Shown here in pieces: positions 60,773-64,000 of a stretch of DNA of 64,000 nt. Position numbers and translations under genes: made by a program. The stretch's first letter is position 1. Every line of letters starts with the position of its first letter. The notes beneath the pieces are model-generated. The model saw nothing but the letters and a program-made list of their open reading frames with translations. It was not told where the DNA came from and did not search any database. Source of the stretch: JAVBLY01 sp031553035 (GTDB lineage: Bacteria; Bacillota; Clostridia; Peptostreptococcales; Anaerovoracaceae); the NCBI GenBank assembly GCA_031553035.1, contig JAVBLY010000001.1:358225-422224 (forward strand), given 5' to 3'.

Positions 60773-62152
60773 ATGAAAAAGTATGATGTTATAATTATCG
60801 GCGCAGGAGCCGGAGGTGTATTTACTTCCTATGAGCTTACTAAATTGGGGAGCAATGCAAAGGTTTTGATGATAGATAAAGGCAAAGCGTTGGAAAGCCG
60901 CATTTGCCCGATAAGTGTGGGCAAAACAGAGACATGTATAAAATGCGAGCCATGTCACATCATGAATGGTTATGGCGGTGCGGGTACCTTGTCTGACGGT
61001 AAATATAACATCACTAATGAGTTCGGCGGAGAGCTGCACTTAAGGACAGGTCCTGCAAAGGCACTGGAACTGATGAACTATGTGGATTCGGTCCTGTGTG
61101 ATTTCGGAGGTGATGAAGCTAAGCTTTATTCAACTGCCAGCACTGATCTTAAGACAGTTGCGCTGAGAAATAATCTTCATCTGCTTGATGCAAAGGTGAG
61201 ACACCTGGGGACCGACAGAAATGTGAAGATCCTTGCAAAAATATATGATTACATCAAAGCACATACTGAAATGATTTTTTCTACAACTGTTACCGATGTT
61301 ACCAAGAAGGACGGCGGTTTTGTTGTTAAGACTGATAAAGGTGATGAGTATTTTGGAAGCGATGTACTTCTTGCAACAGGAAGATCCGGTTCCAAGTGGG
61401 TTTCCGAGATATGTGAAAAATTCGACATAGACATGAAGAGCAACCGTGTTGATATCGGAGTGAGGGTTGAACTCCCGGCTGAAATTTTCAAGCATATCAC
61501 GGATGCTGTATATGAAAGCAAAATAGTATACAAAACCGACAAATATAATGACATGGTCAGGACATTCTGTATGAACCCCTACGGCGAAGTTGTGACCGAG
61601 AATACCAACGGCATTATAACCGTCAATGGTCACAGTTACGCAGATCCGGCACTTCATACACCCAACACCAACTTCGCACTGCTGGTAACAAATAAGTTCA
61701 CCGAGCCGTTTAAAGACAGCAACGAATACGGTGAATCCATAGCCAAACTTTCCAATATGCTGGGCGGCGGAGTCCTCCTTCAGCGTTTTGGCGACCTGGT
61801 CAAAGGAAGAAGAAGCAGTGAAAAGCGAATGAAGAAAAGTTTTACCATACCCACACTCAAGGCAACACCCGGAGATCTCAGTCTGGTTATTCCCAAGAGG
61901 CAGCTGGACGATATAATCGAGATGATCTACGCTCTCGATAAGATAGCTCCCGGAACTGCTAATGAAGATACTCTTCTTTACGGTGTGGAAGTAAAATTCT
62001 ACAATTCGGAAGTGGAAGTCGACGCAAATCTTGAAACCAACATCAAAGGTCTCTATGCGATCGGCGACGCTTCAGGAGTAACCCATTCCCTGTCCCAGGC
62101 CTCGGCAAGCGGTGTGCTGGTTGCCAGGAGATTAGCAGAAAAATATAAGTAA
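60773..62152 (+). CDS. FAD-dependent oxidoreductase (COG2509-like)
   Basis: The 459-residue protein begins with the dinucleotide-binding loop KYDVIIIGAGAGGVFTSYEL and ends with the second FAD motif ETNIKGLYAIGDASGVTHSL. Near residues 45-75 it has ICPISVGKTETCIKCEPC, then GYGGAGTLSDGKYNIT; the close cysteines suggest a redox or metal site. The family is conserved in Clostridia but has no agreed reaction. GAGGTGAAAA precedes the ATG at 60773. It seems to be a single-gene unit. Confidence 0.82.
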   Translation: MKKYDVIIIGAGAGGVFTSYELTKLGSNAKVLMIDKGKALESRICPISVGKTETCIKCEPCHIMNGYGGAGTLSDGKYNITNEFGGELHLRTGPAKALELMNYVDSVLCDFGGDEAKLYSTASTDLKTVALRNNLHLLDAKVRHLGTDRNVKILAKIYDYIKAHTEMIFSTTVTDVTKKDGGFVVKTDKGDEYFGSDVLLATGRSGSKWVSEICEKFDIDMKSNRVDIGVRVELPAEIFKHITDAVYESKIVYKTDKYNDMVRTFCMNPYGEVVTENTNGIITVNGHSYADPALHTPNTNFALLVTNKFTEPFKDSNEYGESIAKLSNMLGGGVLLQRFGDLVKGRRSSEKRMKKSFTIPTLKATPGDLSLVIPKRQLDDIIEMIYALDKIAPGTANEDTLLYGVEVKFYNSEVEVDANLETNIKGLYAIGDASGVTHSLSQASASGVLVARRLAEKYK

Positions 62153-62194
62153 ATTCAACGCGTATACAGTATTTTGCGTAATAAGAAACGGCTC

Positions 62195-62233
62195 TTAATA
62201 AGGCGGTATAAACTTGACTTGCCCCCTTATTAG
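62195..62233. promoter_or_regulatory. Inverted repeat overlapping the promoter of the M20 gene, putative operator
   Basis: TTAATAAGGCGG (62195-62206) and CCCCCTTATTAG (62222-62233) form an imperfect inverted repeat with one mismatch, 15 bases apart. The promoter's -35 box TTGACT (62214-62219) lies in the loop and the right arm in the spacer, so a bound dimer would block polymerase. The regulator is not identified. Confidence 0.5.
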
Positions 62234-62242
62234 GAGTAGAAT
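62214..62242 (+). promoter_or_regulatory. Promoter of the M20 amidohydrolase gene
   Basis: TTGACT (62214-62219), a 17-base spacer and TAGAAT (62237-62242) give a sigma-A promoter, identical in both boxes to that of manA. Transcription would begin near 62249. Confidence 0.7.
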
Positions 62243-62339
62243 TTTATTGGACGTTATATAGTAATTTTTTAAATATTTGACAAGTTTATGGCATCAAATT
62301 GCTTCACAAGTGAGAAGCAGATGAAGGAGGAACTTAAGA

Positions 62340-63572
62340 ATGAAAAAAACCAGTAAAGAGAGAATGTCGGAAAAAATTAAAACTTGGAGCCACTTTGGCG
62401 ACTTAGGTAACGGTGGCATCACAAGAAGAGCCTTTGAACCGGCAGAGATCCAGGCAAGAGAAGAATTCAAGAAGAGAACGGAAGCTCTTGGCATGACACT
62501 GGAAATCGATGATATCGGTAATTTATATGCTACTTATCCGGGCAAAGAAGATCTTCCCAGAATAGTTGTCGGCTCACATATGGACTCAGTAATAAGCGGC
62601 GGAAATTATGACGGTATTTACGGTGTCCTTTCAGGACTGGAAGCAGCGGAAACAATCATAACAGAAAAAATCGAAATGCGTCATCCACTGACAGTAATGG
62701 TATGGACTAATGAGGAAGGATCTAAATTTGAACCGGCTATGATGTCTTCAGGGATCGTAACAGGCAAATTCGACAAAGATACAATGTTTGCTGTCAAGGA
62801 CAGAGAAAGCGATCTCACATTCGGCAAAGCCCTAAAAGACAGCGGATGGGAAGGCGAAGAAAAATACAGACTCAATGACAAAAACTATCGTTGTTATTTT
62901 GAGCCACATATCGAACAGGGTCCTGTTCTTGAAGACGGCGGATTCGAAATCGGCGTAGTAGAAGGCGTTGTCGGAATGGTAAACTATGACATCATCTTCG
63001 AAGGTGTGTCTGCACATGCAGGAACATTCCCCCAGCAGTACCGTAAAGATGCATTAAGAGCGGCGTCGACCGTTATCCTCGATCTTTGGGATAAGCTGGG
63101 CGCAATCGCAGACGATCTCGTTTTCACATTCGGCGAACTTGAACTCAAACCAAATGTACATACTGTCGTTCCTAACTATGTAAAGATCTCACTGGACTCA
63201 AGGCATAAAGATCCTGAGGTTATCAAGCAGGTCGTTGAAGTTATCAAAAATCTTCCCACCGAAGTTGACAAGTGCAAGGTCAGCTATGAAGAACACTGGG
63301 GAAGAAGCACAGTTGATTTCGACAAACAGATGGTAGGATACATCGAAGATTCAGCTAAGGAACTGGGCTATACATATCACGAAATGTACAGCGGTGCAGG
63401 ACATGATGCTCAGTATGTATCTTATGTAATGCCTACGACCATGCTGTTCATTCCAAGTAAGGACGGACTCAGCCATACTGTAGTTGAGCATTCAACTCCT
63501 GATCAGTGCTGGCATGGAGCAAACGTAGTTCTTAATGCAATACTTAAAGCTGACGCGGAATACGACAAATAA
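62340..63572 (+). CDS. M20-family N-carbamoyl-L-amino acid/allantoate amidohydrolase-like enzyme
   Basis: The 410-residue protein is a dinuclear-metal hydrolase. Metal residues are seen in VVGSHMDSVISGGNYDG (His, then Asp) and VWTNEEGSKF (Glu pair), with FEPHIEQGPVLE (His) and SGAGHDAQYVSYVMPTTMLF near the end. The dimerisation insert runs about residues 210-330. Members hydrolyse N-carbamoyl amino acids, allantoate, ureidoglycolate or N-acyl amino acids; the exact substrate is open. AAGGAGGAAC precedes the ATG. It follows a promoter with a putative operator, so it is probably substrate-controlled. Confidence 0.88.
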   Translation: MKKTSKERMSEKIKTWSHFGDLGNGGITRRAFEPAEIQAREEFKKRTEALGMTLEIDDIGNLYATYPGKEDLPRIVVGSHMDSVISGGNYDGIYGVLSGLEAAETIITEKIEMRHPLTVMVWTNEEGSKFEPAMMSSGIVTGKFDKDTMFAVKDRESDLTFGKALKDSGWEGEEKYRLNDKNYRCYFEPHIEQGPVLEDGGFEIGVVEGVVGMVNYDIIFEGVSAHAGTFPQQYRKDALRAASTVILDLWDKLGAIADDLVFTFGELELKPNVHTVVPNYVKISLDSRHKDPEVIKQVVEVIKNLPTEVDKCKVSYEEHWGRSTVDFDKQMVGYIEDSAKELGYTYHEMYSGAGHDAQYVSYVMPTTMLFIPSKDGLSHTVVEHSTPDQCWHGANVVLNAILKADAEYDK

Positions 63573-63611
63573 AAAAACGGCAATAGTCGAAACTCATACT
63601 ACGACATTTAG

Positions 63612-63911
63612 AAAGGGCTGTCTCAAAATATAAATAGTTGAGACAGCCCTTATTCAGCCTTTTGCCGCAACGGATATGATGCTTGTGATAAAGAAAAAAT
63701 GTTTCTACAAAAAATTAACCCAAAATTTGGTCCAAAATCGGGGTTATGCGAACTTTTTCACAGCTCTGTTAAGGAAATTGTACATCAATGCACAATAACA
63801 GACTCAAACCTCTGATTTGGAGATGTGCTATAGGACACAACCCCGATTTTGGACCATATAACGCCTCCAAAAGTTGCACTTTTACTAAGCGTCATTTTGA
63901 GACAGTTCCTT
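63612..63911. mobile_element. MITE-like 300-bp element with nested inverted repeats
   Basis: The ends AAAGGGCTGTCTCAAAAT (63612-63629) and ATTTTGAGACAGTTCCTT (63894-63911) are inverted repeats matching at 15 of 18 bases. Inside lies a perfect 17-bp inverted repeat, GGTCCAAAATCGGGGTT (63729-63745) and its complement at 63839-63855. There is no ORF. The size, terminal repeats and lack of coding fit a non-autonomous element moved by a transposase elsewhere. A target-site duplication was not seen clearly. The left end also makes a hairpin (63613-63651). Confidence 0.55.
63613..63651. repeat. 14-bp hairpin, second copy of the CTGTCTCAA element
   Basis: AAGGGCTGTCTCAA (63613-63626) pairs with TTGAGACAGCCCTT (63638-63651). 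It matches the hairpin at 18996-19039, including the loop (AATA.AATAG type). It follows the M20 gene and may end its transcript, though the T-run is short. Confidence 0.75.
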
Positions 63912-63912
63912 A

Positions 63913-63999
63913 TCATTCGATGATCTTAATGATCAGATCTTTTTTGATCGGAGGGTCTTTTTTAATATTGAAAGCAGTCTTTGCCAATTCGGCGGATTC
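63913..63999 (-). CDS. C-terminal end of an unidentified protein (partial)
   Basis: Reverse-strand frame with stop TGA at 63915-63913 and 28 codons in the window: ESAELAKTAFNIKKDPP then IKKDLIIKIIE. The composition is protein-like and the frame continues to the window edge, but it is too short to name. The MITE-like element ends one base after its stop. Confidence 0.4.
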   Translation of the reverse strand, partial: ESAELAKTAFNIKKDPPIKKDLIIKIIE

Positions 64000-64000
64000 G

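Overview
The window reads as one contiguous piece of chromosome from a low-to-moderate G+C Clostridia bacterium. It has the Firmicutes S10-spc-alpha ribosomal order, strong AGGAGG ribosome sites, sigma-A type promoters (TTGACT-17-TAGAAT) and the clostridial dnaE-pfkA-pyk order. Ribosomal proteins S14, S4 and L36 and adenylate kinase are all in their zinc-cysteine forms. Protein style (Ala/Glu-rich tails on ribosomal proteins, an NTGD-type cell-wall sorting signal) suggests an anaerobic gut or oral Clostridia, perhaps near Eubacteriales family XIII; that placement is a guess.

Region 1 (1-16715): the 3' end of an SMR-like transporter gene, then a promoter and a ~257-nt structured leader. These drive rpsJ through rplO, secY, adk, map, infA, rpmJ, rpsM, rpsK, rpsD, rpoA and rplQ, closed by an intrinsic terminator. 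Structured non-coding stretches lie inside the operon between rpsJ and rplC, between rpsC and rplP, and before rpsM. L3, S19 and S3 carry long low-complexity C-terminal tails.

Region 2 (16716-26911): a wall-anchored adhesin, a convergent GAF-PAS-GGDEF diguanylate cyclase whose transcript seems to begin at its ATG, an aminotransferase, tRNA-Gly(CCC), an Rrf2 regulator with four cysteines, the UPF0237 (ACT) / UPF0210 pair, a radical SAM protein, uracil-DNA glycosylase, a small membrane protein, and a gene-free stretch with a promoter, foldable RNA and terminator (candidate small RNA).

Region 3 (26912-37518): AI-2E-type permease, dnaE, pfkA, pyk, dinB, an HdeD-like membrane protein, a second AI-2E-type permease and 5-formyl-THF cyclo-ligase.

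Region 4 (37559-42485): a membrane LuxR-type regulator, an APC permease and a YtcJ-like amidohydrolase, which look like an uptake-and-cleavage module for an N-acylated or amide compound. A gene-poor scar follows, with a 24-bp perfect palindrome and three 27-bp-spaced repeats resembling the end of an IS21-family element.

Region 5 (42486-64000): DEAD-box helicase with a leader terminator; PiT phosphate transporter plus DUF47; RdgB; YihY; phosphohexomutase; ManA; serA (reverse); a secreted GH73-like glucosaminidase; serC and ApgM; D-Ala-D-Ala carboxypeptidase; an orphan solute-binding lipoprotein; uvrC; DUF1292; an FAD oxidoreductase; an M20 amidohydrolase; a ~300-bp MITE-like element; and the 3' end of an unidentified reverse-strand gene. 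Serine synthesis (SerA, SerC) and ApgM share the 3-phosphoglycerate node; pfkA, pyk, phosphohexomutase and manA feed glycolysis and cell-envelope sugars. No CRISPR array, prophage, rRNA or intact transposase gene was seen.
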